From: Plakobranchus ocellatus
Lineage: Eukaryota > Mollusca > Gastropoda > Plakobranchidae
NCBI GenBank assembly: GCA_019648995.1
Contig: BLXT01006747.1
Coordinates: 157,739-184,718 of the forward strand
Direction of reading: 5' to 3'
DNA: 26,980 nucleotides
Both the position numbers and the translations under genes were made by a program. Position 1 is the stretch's first letter. Every line of letters begins with the position of its first letter. Below are positions 9,676 to 19,704 of this stretch, piece by piece. The notes under the pieces were generated by a model. That model was not told where the DNA came from. It did not search any database and saw only the letters and a list, made by a program, of their open reading frames with translations.

Positions 9676-9935
9676 TGTGTGGGTGTTGCTTTGTAGAACA
9701 CTACTGGGATCTTGCATATTCTGGCACCATGTTTGAACTGGCTGGGGATGATAGTTAATGTGTGGGTGTTACTGTGTAGAACACTATTGGCATCTCGCAT
9801 ATTCTGGCACCATGTTAGAATTGGCTGAAGCTGATAACCTCTGAATTTTGTTGTGTAGAATACTACTGGGACCTCGCATATTCTGGCACCTTGTTAGAGC
9901 TGGCTGGGGATAATAGTAACCTGTGGGTGTTGCTG
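9613..9935 (+). repeat. Four tandem copies of the PRPF3 C-terminal end
   Basis: Units start at 9613, 9696, 9779 and 9858 (periods 83, 83 and 79). Each contains the codons for E(H/Y)YW(D/H)LAYSGT, a Leu/Glu-rich end, a stop in its own frame and a G/T-rich stretch ending in TGTAG. Unit 1 is the functional end of PRPF3; units 2-4 lie in the presumed 3' UTR. An 83-bp period is not a multiple of three, so simple stop readthrough does not enter unit 2 in frame. Confidence 0.95.
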
Positions 9936-10343
9936 TTGTGGTGATAGTGAGAATTAACAGTGCTTTTGATAAAAAAGTTTTAGGCTTGAACTTAAAACTT
10001 GCTCTGGTTCAAGCAGATTCTGATAAGGAAGAAGTCTCATTCCTCTGTATAGCTGATACCCAACCTGTTTTTTAAAAAAAAAGTAAAATGCTTCATTCTG
10101 TTTTGTTTCGTTTGTTCATCCCAATGTTAAGCTTAAAATCTGTTTTGTTGTAGTTTTTAAGAAGCATGTGTGTAACTCCCACCTTTGAAACACATTAAAG
10201 ATCTTGCTTTTCACAGTCATGTAATGCAATAGTGCTATTAATGCCGGTGGCTGGGCAGGGGTTGGTTTGGATAGGAATCTTGATAGTAGAGAGACCCAAC
10301 TGCAACACTGTATGTAGCTTTTACTACTTTTATGTGCTACAGA

Positions 10344-10505
10344 GGGCAGGTATTGTTGGCATAGTGGATAGCAAATCTGCCCAGAGATCTGCAGGGATTG
10401 TTTTCTCTTGGGTTTGAGCCCCACTGCCATCGTCCTGGTTTGTTGCAGGCCCTGAGAGCCTAAGATCACCTTGTTATGTAATGCTCCACACAAAAGCTAC
10501 ATCCA
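10344..10505 (+). mobile_element. tRNA-derived SINE, copy 4
   Basis: A diverged member with GGCATAGTGGATAGCAAATC, AGAGATCTGCAGGGAT, GGTTTGAGCCCCACTGCC and CCTAAGATCACCTTGTTATG, and the tail AAAAGCTACATCC shared with copies 1 and 3. A degenerate target duplication may be ATGTGCTACA / ATGCGCCACA (10332-10341 and 10507-10516). Confidence 0.85.
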
Positions 10506-11463
10506 AATGCGCCACAAAATGACTCGTACTGTATGTGCTCGTACTGTATGTGCCACACAAACCTTTGCCTTTAGTCACTAACCTGTTTTGTACCGACATT
10601 GCTTTTATGAACAGCATTATTGTTTTCTACCTTGCTGTGACTTTTTGATGAAACTAAGACTAATTGGAAGGATTAATGTACAAAATATTGAACAGTGGTT
10701 CTCTGGTGGTGCGGAAATCCCTCTATTTGTGGAGACAGTACACAAAAGATCTTGACTTTTGAGAAATCAAAGTTCTAGAGTTAGAGATAAAGAGTTTTGT
10801 GCTGCCCATTGCTTTGGAGAACCCTGATGCATTTTTCGTCCAAATCTCATCCTCTCTTCTGTAATGAAGTTAAAAAAATCTCAATCAAAGATCCTCAGGG
10901 AAGTCCACTTAATGTCATTCCTGATTAACGGAAATTTCTGTATAGTTGGTTTGTATGTTCCATGTTACGTTGTGTTATTCTGTTTTTATGAATGTAAGAT
11001 ATCAAAGTTAAATTGATGAAGATTTAAGATCTATGCCAACAAAAGGCTCTACAAGATGTATTGTGTTATGATTAGCAAGTCTCGAAGAGTTAATGGTGCT
11101 TCAAATGTTGTTAATATTTGCTAGCCCTATGAGTTAAGGAAAATCCACTGTATCATGTTTTTACATCTCAATTTTCTTCCACATTTTTATGTTAAAGAGA
11201 GAGATTGACTTTGAGTGAATACATATATTTTTTTTTTTTTTTGTCCGGTTTTGGGCTATGCATAAGTAAAATCTACATTATTAATCATACAATTTTTTTT
11301 TTTCGGCACTGTGCAGAATGGAATGTGTATCATATTTTTTTCTGAAGATAGTCCTGCTATTTTGCTATGTGCTAAACGCATTGGCTTTTTGAGAGATAAA
11401 ATATTGTAAAACAAAATAAAAGATAGATATAAGGCTCAAGCTAACATATGTACAGGGCTGTAA

Positions 11464-11627
11464 TTGTAAAGGGGGGGCGTCGGTGACACAATGGCTAGTG
11501 AGTCCGCCCCGAGATCTGCAGGGACCCTTCTGTCGCTGGTTTGAGCCCCGCCACCGGCGCCCTGGCCTGATGGAGGGCATGAAAGACTGAGATCACCTCG
11601 CTGTGGACTGGCTATGTACACAAACCA
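11464..11627 (+). mobile_element. tRNA-derived SINE, copy 5
   Basis: Core GGCGTCGGTGACACAATGG, CGAGATCTGCAGGGACC, GGTTTGAGCCCCGCCACC, GCGCCCTGGCCTGATGG and GACTGAGATCACCTCG. It is flanked by the perfect 10-bp direct repeat AGGGCTGTAA at 11454-11463 and 11628-11637. It is GC-richer than the other copies and preserves clean flanks, so it may be among the younger ones. Confidence 0.9.
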
Positions 11628-12266
11628 AGGGCTGTAAAGAAAATGTAATCTATTTAGTGAGGATAAGTATCATTTGCTGATTGACTGCCCTAAAAAAGAA
11701 TCAGGTTTCTTAATGAAACTGGGCCTAAAAGAGAAAAGAAAATTATTAATATGTGATATTGAACAATCTGTAATTCATTTATTTCCAGTTGTAAAGACGA
11801 CTGGTTAGGGATTTGCTGGTAGACTATTTACAAATACTGTGTAAAATAAAAATGATAAGGTCAAAATATTAATAAAGTATTAATATTTTTTACAGCGGGG
11901 TGCCAACAGCAAAGTTAGCTTAATATTTACTTGTTGCTAAGCTTGGTTCCACCGCCAGACTTACGCTGTCAGTCCTTGAATAAAGATTATGTACTTTTGT
12001 TTGACGCACCCACTAAAACTCCCAAGTTGTGTAATGATTGAGACAAGGACAACCATTCCTTTTGAGATCACCATACTGCTAGTGATACATAAGGGTTTTT
12101 ATCTTAATGGATTATGGAAGGCTGTTGTACTATCAGCACAGACTGTTGTAATTATAGATTGACATACAATTGACTTTTTGCTTCAGACTTCAGACGGTAA
12201 TGGTACCATACTCTTGTCGCTACTTGATGGAGTGTGTATGAATATTGTACTGGTTAACATACAATT

Positions 12267-12786
12267 TGGGTGGTGGTCTCACAAAATGAGTTGAGTTGCG
12301 GGTCTACATCGCTGAGTTCAACTCAAAATATTTAAAGAAAGAAGTTAAAATTCCTACTGCTTTAGTACAGAAAGTCTATACCATGTCTATGTAAAGTTCA
12401 CTACATAGAGAGGTAGGTAGTTTTCACCCCTCTGGTTAATGGCTTTCATTTTAGTTTTACATCAGTCATGTGAAACTATAACTCTACTCATTGTGTTGGG
12501 AGCGGTGGCTCATCTGGTAGGGCGCTTGGCTACCAAGTCAGAGGTCTGAGGTTCGAATCCCAGTCCGGGCCAAGCCAGTTTTTTCATTGCTCCTCTGTGC
12601 CCACCCAGCAATAAATGAGTAGCTAGGTCTTTCAAGATCGGGCGAAAGCAAAGATGGCGAGGAAAGCAATAACAAACTACTAGCATGATAGCGTATGCCA
12701 AGAACAATCAGGACCCCGTTTCTGGTTCCCTGATGCTTGGACAAAGCTTGGGACCCACATTACTCATTGCGTGGAACTGCTACACA
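12267..12786 (+). mobile_element. MITE family copy 2, split by a retroposon
   Basis: The left end GTCTCACAAAATGAGTTGAG and right end CTCTACTCATTGTGTGG...CTGCTACACA form an inverted repeat. The interior (AGTACAGAAAGTCTATACC, CTCTGGTTAATGGCTTTCAT) matches copy 1 directly and copies 3 and 4 in reverse. Removing the insertion and one target duplication leaves 244 bp. Confidence 0.85.
12497..12760 (+). mobile_element. Second tRNA-headed SINE type, nested in a MITE
   Basis: The head has an A-box TGGCTCATCTGG (12506-12517) and a perfect B-box GGTTCGAATCC (12550-12560). The acceptor-stem halves do not pair, so it is not a functional tRNA. A body containing CACCCAGCAATAAATGAGTA follows. Flanking direct repeats TACTCATTGTGT (12485-12496) and TACTCATTGCGT (12761-12772) differ at one base. 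It is a different family from the five SINEs above. Confidence 0.85.
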
Positions 12787-13314
12787 TTTTTTTTTGGTGG
12801 GGGGGGATCAAAATCGTTGATTGTCAGTTGGAGAAGAAAACCACAGCATGCTCATTTTCAGTTTCAGTTTCATTTCAAGGGGTGTAAATCTTAAGATTTC
12901 TTAGTGTTTTGAGACAATTGCATTTTTTTTCCCCATGAATCAAAACTTAAAGATCTGGCTTCTGAACAGTCACTCGATCTTTGCAATTCTTTTTTTTTTT
13001 TTTTTTTTATTCATTTTGTTTTGTTTTTCTGTTTTTTTTCTGCCATTTTTTTTTTCATTTGTTTCTTTTACTTAAGTTTTAATACTTGATGAAATGAATT
13101 CTATTGTTTTTATGATAATATGTATAAGTGAAGAAATAACTTAGGCCCTGCTCTATTGTAAATGTTGACCATGTTACTATTAACAATGTATGTTAATAAA
13201 GATATTTCACTTTATTGCAATCTATTTGGCTTTTTTAGTATTGTTTACAACTACATGCATCATATTATATATATATATGCTGTTTTGTCTTTAAAACCAT
13301 CTTGCATGAGTGAA

Positions 13315-13630
13315 ATGTTGCATGCAACACTTCTGAGAAATTGATTTTAAAACTGCACTTGTTTTTCAATATCAAGTTATGCTTAGGAATGTTGCATGCA
13401 ACNNNNNNNNNNNNNNNNNNNNNNNNNNNNNNNNNNNNNNNNNNNNNNNNNNNNNNNNNNNNNNNNNNNNNNNNNNNNNNNNNNNNNNNNNNNNNNNNNN
13501 NNNNNNNNNNNNNNNNNNNNNNNNNNNNNNNNNNNNNNNNNNNNNNNNNNNNNNACTTCTGATAAACCTGATTATAGAACTACACTCAGTTTTCAATATC
13601 AAGTTATGCTAAGCAATGTTGCATGCAAAA
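13315..13630. repeat. 74/75-bp tandem array interrupted by an N gap
   Basis: The palindrome GTTGCATGCAAC occurs at about 13317 and 13391, 74 bp apart, and a truncated copy lies at about 13618. Each is followed or preceded by ACTTCTGA and by TTTTCAATATCAAGTTATGC. The 152 Ns at 13403-13554 lie exactly between two units, and about two more units would fill them. Confidence 0.85.
13403..13554. other. Assembly gap (152 N)
   Basis: A run of 152 Ns. Open frames that appear to cross it are artefacts. Confidence 0.99.
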
Positions 13631-14022
13631 AAAAAAACCCAACTTCCAATTTATCTACTTTTTTTTTCCTCGTCATCCTAGTATGAAATCATGAAACCGA
13701 ATTTCCTTGGACTCTGAAAGCATTTTGCTAAAACCATATTTTGGTTTAGTTAATGTCCTTAAAAAGCAAAAAAAAAACAAAAAAAAAACGGGATATGGAG
13801 TTCAAATTAATACACATAGCTTAGCCATTAGTTTTGGTTTAAACAGTTTTGTCGTTAAAGGAGTCGTTTTACTATACTTTAATTTCAAATGTACAATAAC
13901 CCTTCTTGTGTTGAAGCTCATCAGTTGGTGATTGAGCTGGGCATAAAAATAAACAAACAGGGTAATCTTAAAAAAATAAAAAAACAAAAAAAAAAACCAC
14001 ACGCACACACACACACACAACT

Positions 14023-14270
14023 AAGAAACATGAAAGTGGGCAGGCAGGTGCTTAAAAATACATTTATGCAGTTGATAATAAGGGCATTACTTTTTTTTTT
14101 TAATTAAGTACTATTTTGCACTAAAGGGGAAGAAAAAGAAAAAACAAGAAACATGAAAGTGGGCAGGCAGGTGCATGAAATATGCTATTGATTTGGGGGG
14201 GGGGGGNTTTTTTTTTTTTTTTTGCATTATTTTAAGTACTATTTTGTACAAAGGGGGAAGAAAAGAAGAA
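14023..14270 (+). repeat. About 125-bp tandem duplication
   Basis: Two diverged copies begin AAGAAACATGAAAGTGGGCA (at about 14023 and 14148). Both continue through a T run and AAGTACTATTTTG to a purine-rich end. The second copy carries a G run, one N and a T run in the middle. Confidence 0.85.
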
Positions 14271-14643
14271 AAGGGAAATTCTATCTTAAGCACTTGAAAT
14301 CGGCACAACTTTGAATGCAAAAGTAAAATGGCCATTGAAATTGAGAAGTTTTGTTTCCCAGAGATTATCTAAGTGCGAAATAATAATAACCAGAAATGGG
14401 TTGCCCTAGTCTTGAGAACATCACGGGGTTGTAGGATTCTTCAAAATGTAATATATAGCAGTGTGAATTGTATGGTTATGATATCATGTTACAGAGCCAG
14501 TGCCGCAACAACGCAATACCTTATTTACCTATCAATACATGTAATAATAGTAATATTTTCATATATAAGCGAAGGTACCTTGTGACCCCCTTGCCATTTT
14601 TTAAACTCTTTTATCGCTATAATCTCCTCCCTTCCTCCTTTTT

Positions 14644-14647
<4 letters not shown>

Positions 14648-14693
<46 letters not shown>
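14648..14693 (+). repeat. (CT)n microsatellite
   Basis: About 22 CT units followed by a CCCTCT interruption. Confidence 0.97.
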
Positions 14694-14695
<2 letters not shown>

Positions 14696-15666
14696 TACCG
14701 AATGTTTTGATGTCAGTTGGGTTTTTTTTTTTTAAATCGTCTTTGCCTTTTGCTCTTTCTTCACTTTCTCTATCTCTCTCTCATCTCTTTTTTTTTCTGT
14801 GAAATTCATCTTTGCTCCTGGTAACATAAAAATAAATATAAGGTCTGAAGTGGAAACTTCATTTTATCTCCAACGTGTTGAAAAAAAAAATAATAAAACC
14901 ACGCAGTTATGAGAAATAATCCGTCAAAGAAATCCAAACCCAAAGAAAAGCGCAATAGGATAACTCCTGAGTTTTCTTTTTTCTTGTTAAACTATTAACA
15001 TTGAGTAGCGTAGAAGATCGTGTTACAGTTACCGCAATTCGCAACTGAATGCTATTCAAGCCACTGGTTTGCCATAAGCCTATCCTATTGTTAAATACTA
15101 AATAGAGAGGCGACACCAGATGAAATCCCATAGCTCTACGCCTGTGCTGAAGTTCCATACAAATTGTGTTAATTAATCCCAGTCCGGAAGTTACTTTTAA
15201 TTAAGGGGTCAAAAAATTTGTAAATTTCACTTCGAAGTTTCGGTCATATTATTTTTAAAAATTAAAATGTAGGCCTGATCTAGAAAAGTTTCAAAGTAGA
15301 TCGGAATTATACATAAAAACTTGACCTCGATTTCGTTTCTTGAAAAAGGCGATTTGAGGATAAAAAACTTAACGTTTGAATAATGAAGACACAGAGTTAA
15401 CCATTATTATTTATTATTTCAAGTTGAAAGTGATTGTATGTGTTAGGGAAAGGGGGCTTAAGCAAAGATTAGGAAATTGTATCTACATAATGATAATAAA
15501 AAAATTCAGCGACATATGGGGGACATAAAATATACCTACAGATCAGGGAAGTAATAATTAAAACTGTTATGTTACTTTTGACCAAAACTCCAAGCTGAGA
15601 AGATTTCTAAGCTGATAAAGGGGTGAGTAGCGCAAGCAATTTTTTTTTTCAAAAGTACCCATAATC

Positions 15667-15670
<4 letters not shown>

Positions 15671-15744
<74 letters not shown>
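15671..15744 (+). repeat. (GA)n microsatellite
   Basis: 37 perfect GA units. Confidence 0.98.
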
Positions 15745-15748
<4 letters not shown>

Positions 15749-18700
15749 TGCTTTAGAAAAATGTAGGTGTTTATTTCTCACTATAAATGTAGAGTACCCC
15801 ATCTCTCCTCAATATCAATTTAGATTGAAACATTGCTTTGAAAAAGAATTCACAAAAAAAGCAATCGAATAAAAAATGAATTAATGATATCAGGTATAAA
15901 AGCACTGGCGGTCGGGTATCATTAGTCTTCGAAGATACCAAAACCTATGGAATCTCGTGACCTCATTACCACCAATGCTAATAGGTGCTATGGGGGCTAG
16001 CCGGAGACGTCTCGGTCAGACTTCTGTTCTAGGCTTAAATCTATGGTCTGGCGACGCTCTTTTTCGCGCTTCTTATTTTGCTCTTTTGCGGTGAAACAAA
16101 AAATGTGAGAGAAAAATGCATGAGACGAGAGTGCAAAGGACAGGCGAAATATAAAGAAAAACTAGCGATGTGAATTCGAGTTTGCAAACTCTAAAGATCT
16201 TTGAATCCTAATAAGATCTGACCCAAATTTTTAGGTTTCGATAGCCTATAGATTTGGATTGAAATTAAAATATCCTACGTGGTTTCTGGATCTTTAGAGA
16301 TAGTTTTATGTGTTAACGTGCGATCTCAAAAGCGAATTGGACAACAAGGCCTCTTGAGCGGGTTATTTTGATGCACTGGTAAGTAGATTTTGTGGTAACC
16401 TACGATTACGGTAGCAGTGATTTTCCAGGTAATAGAGTAAACCTAGATCAATATCTTAGAAATCTAGATCTATATCTTAATCAAGATTTCTTTTTGCTTT
16501 ACTATTTTGGAGGCACATTATCTAGATCCAGCGATCCATGGGCCTGTCCGCGGAATATCCAGGGATCATCATCAATTGAGCAATGACTTTTGTTTTGAAA
16601 ACTCAAGTGATGCAAATAAAATGTTTCCCATTTCACATGATTTCATGCTTAGATTATATTGTGATTGCAAACTTCCCTACCCAGTGCTCTTTAGTCTGAC
16701 AAAGGATAATAATTATTTTGAGAAACGAATTGATAAAAAATTCCCAGGTGAGAATGCCATTTTTATATTATTTGGATTTGCACACACATGGGACGATGGG
16801 TGAGAAGATTTAATTTTTTTTTCTGAGTTTGCCAATTCTTACCCACAACAAGAGATGATGTACAGGAGTGAGGAAGAGAGAAGTCAGAGAGGAGGCAGGC
16901 CGCAAATAATAGGCTATCAATTACATGAATTCATTTATTATAAATATTGTTGCATGATGTAGCAGGGAAATCACTTGGTTCTCTTGATGAAGGCAAAGCA
17001 TTTTGTGTTTGAGCCAGAGATAGAAAGAAATCCTGTTTGAGTCAGAAGCAGAAATCCTCGAATAAGAAGGCCCTGTTAAGTGTTATCTGAGTTAGCTTCA
17101 GTCTTGATTTAAAAATATAATTTATTGATTTAATGATTATTGAAATTTTCATAAAACAGGCTCAAGACAAAATATCATATTTAAGCTCTTGACTTTTGGG
17201 AAATTAAAAGTACAGAAGTTTTTGCTTTCTTAAACACATTTTCATTCCTGTAAGATAACAAAAGTGGAATTTCTTAAAAAAAAAAAAAAAAGTGAAATAA
17301 ATATATAGTGAAAATTAATTGAAAAAAAGATCTGAAAATCAAACGCAAAGAAAATGAATGGAGTCTGACCCCCTGATCTCTCCTGACATTGTTGGTGTAG
17401 GCTCAATCATACCGGCACAGCGACTTCATTTCAAAATGAAATATAGGCCCTACCTCAAACTTACCAGACGAAGATACCATTAGTTTTAGCACAAGATATA
17501 TATTTTATATCTCTTCGATAGCAAATTTCATAACATTGATAGCTTGAAAAAAATCAAAATTTATTTTTAGAAATAATAAAGGGTGTGATACCTAGATCTG
17601 GATCTAATTCCTCTGATTTTTTATGCCGCAGAACTAAATCCACACTGTACACTTTTAAATGCTTTTTGAACATCTAAAATGTATAAATTGTAAATCAAAA
17701 TTTCTGACGATCAGCATGTCATGAGCTGCCTGAAGGTAGAGCTATTGTACTGTCCTAGACTTCTAGCTTGTTGGCTCTTCCTTTGTAATATCTATTTCTT
17801 GCTAAGAGGCTGAGTATTTAAATAGATTAGGTGTCTCCACTTTATAGAGAACATTTTAATTTATGCTCAATACATTACGTACACTATGAATATTGCACCT
17901 GGTAGGAAGTTGAAATGTATTTCAAGGTAATGCAGTACAAGTGGAAAACTTAAGACCAAAGTTCTATAGGCAGTGGATTTTTTTATTTTAAAACATATAT
18001 TTGGTATGCAAGAGGAATTTCCAAAAAAGGGGAAAAACTATTTGGTCGCTCAAAATTATTTTTGGTCTGTTAATTTTTAGGTTTTTGGTTTACTGTTAGT
18101 GTTTTCTCAGATTTACTATGATTATTATAATTCTATGCTGAAATGCCAAAAAGTATCGGCAACACAAAGATGTAGACTGATGTTATAATAATTTCAGAAA
18201 ATGTTCCCTTGACTTAAACCTAATGGCAAGACTTCCAAATGTGCACCTAAGGAAACTAAATCTATGAAAGCCAGACTATTATTGACAACTAATAATCATT
18301 TAATAATGTGAAAATAAAACACAATTTCTTGAAATCACTTGCATTTTATTTCTAAATTAATTGCTGACATAGACCTGATCAACAAAAAACTCCGCTCGCA
18401 TTATTCAAGATGATGATCTGAGGTGATCATTTTTCTCCAAAAATGTGAAAGATATTGTTTTTAGGTAAAATTTCATTTGCAGCTTGTTGTTAAATTTTTA
18501 AAGATGTCAACAATTGACCCAAATTCCTTCAATTCATCATTATAATTGGAAATGGCTATGAGTGTGTAATTGGAATTCTTCAACCTAATTTCTCTACTGT
18601 ATCACACACACACACACACACACAGGCATGCACGTACACTTGTGCACAGGTATAACATAGAGAGATACCTTTTTCTCTAAAATGTCTCCATTTCATTTTC

Positions 18701-18947
18701 AAGTTGTTTTAGCATTCTCACTTTTATACAAGGCATCAAAATTATTATTTTTCATGTGTAAAAATGACATCTTTGAAATTCTGTTTCCACTCCAGATTAT
18801 TTGACCTAAGTTGTTAATTTCTGGATATCAAATTGACTTTTTTATGGTTCAATCTTTTTAAATTTCTTCCCAAAATATTTTATACATATTCAATTTATTT
18901 AATTTCATTTGTTAAATAATCTATTCTTTTAAAAATTTTTATTCTAG

Positions 18948-18996
18948 GCAGCTCTCCCAGTGAAAGTCAGTGACACTCTTGGTGTAAGAGTCAACA
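18948..18996 (+). other. 5' UTR part of zinc-finger gene exon
   Basis: A pyrimidine/AT-rich stretch and TTCTAG (to 18947) form a plausible acceptor, so a noncoding exon probably lies upstream. An in-frame TGA at 18961 closes the frame before the ATG at 18997, which has A at -3 (CAACAATGA). Confidence 0.55.
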
Positions 18997-19704
18997 ATGA
19001 GGCACCCAGATCGACGGAAGCAGCTTGCCACAGCAGTTGAAAGCAAGAGTCTTCCAAGGCTTTCAGTTTCACTTCGTCGCTGGAACGTGGACAATGTGGC
19101 GTTTTCAAGTCTCAAAAACTGTCGACATAAGGAAGACGCATCACCTTTTGAAAATTTAAAGTGCCCAGATGTTTCAGTCTCGCTTGTTCGACTGAGTGAG
19201 AAGAAGATGGCATTTCTCAATGGTGAAAATTGTGAACCCAAGCCACATGCCCTGCCTGCTCAAAATTTGAAGTGTCCAGACGTTTCTGTCTCGTTAGCTC
19301 GGCTTAGTGAGAGGGACATGGCACTTTTGAATGGTGAAAACTATAAACCCAAGCGACGTGCCTTGCCTGCTCAAAATTTGAAATGTCCAGATGTTTCTGT
19401 TTCGCTCACTCGGCTTAGCGAGAAAAAGATGGCACTTTTAAATGGTGAAAATTGTAAACGCAAGCCATATTCCCTGCCTACTCAGCATTTAAAATGCCCA
19501 TATGTTTCAGTCTCGCTCCGGAAATTGAAGGGGAAGGAGACGGAGCCTTTGACTCGTGAAAATGTTCGTTCCAAAACCAAGGCCTCACCACATCATGAAA
19601 ACAGCCAGCGAAAACCTTGCTCCCTGCTTGCCCAAGATGCCAATGTTCAATGCCGAAAGTTCTCTGTTTCATTGTATCGAATGAGCGAAGAGGAGATGGA
19701 GTTT
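18997..19704 (+). CDS. Zinc-finger gene exon 1: 37-residue repeat array
   Basis: The 236 codons contain six units with the motif SVSL at residues 23, 60, 97, 134, 171 and 223; the first four intervals are exactly 37 residues. The best units read CPDVSVSL.RLSE...A.LNGEN followed by Lys/Pro and LPAQNLK. Units 2-4 are close copies; units 1, 5 and 6 are diverged. The region is basic and has no signal peptide or membrane segment. If the donor is not used, translation ends 12 codons later at 19741-19743. I do not recognise the domain. It is not KRAB, SCAN, BTB or ZAD. Confidence 0.75.

Larger units (their letters stand above)
9936..12266 (+). other. Downstream region of PRPF3, no gene seen
   Basis: Contains SINE copies 4 and 5, T runs and several possible poly(A) signals: ATTAAA at 10194-10199 and AATAAA at 11415-11420 and 11979-11984. 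Which one ends the PRPF3 transcript cannot be decided by reading. ORFs here are short and unlike proteins that I recognise. Confidence 0.7.
13631..18947. other. Intergenic region, no supported gene
   Basis: It holds AC repeats (13999-14020 and 18603-18624), a 125-bp duplication, the CT and GA microsatellites, one N in a G/T run (14207), clusters of TAGATC-type motifs near 16,440-16,530 and 17,590, and a GC-richer patch at about 15,900-16,160. Short ORFs at 16,392-16,803 show no domain that I recognise. Confidence 0.7.

Noticed and set aside
9690-9700. Alternative 3' splice sites at the TGTAG/AACAC junctions of the PRPF3 tandem units
   Set aside because: Splicing from exon I (phase 0) to 9696 or equivalents would put the C-terminal codons out of frame, so there is no support for functional use.
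12500-12575. A functional tRNA gene
   Set aside because: The A- and B-boxes are good, but the acceptor-stem halves do not pair and no normal anticodon arm forms. Direct repeats flank a longer body, so it is a SINE head.
13341-13686. ORFs spanning the N gap on both strands
   Set aside because: They are open only because Ns contain no stops.
16392-16803. Overlapping 64- and 98-residue plus-strand ORFs
   Set aside because: No recognisable domain, repeat or splice context, with AT-driven composition. They are consistent with chance.
18939-19241. A 100-residue minus-strand ORF
   Set aside because: It is the antisense shadow of the 37-residue repeat exon, and its own repeats follow from that.
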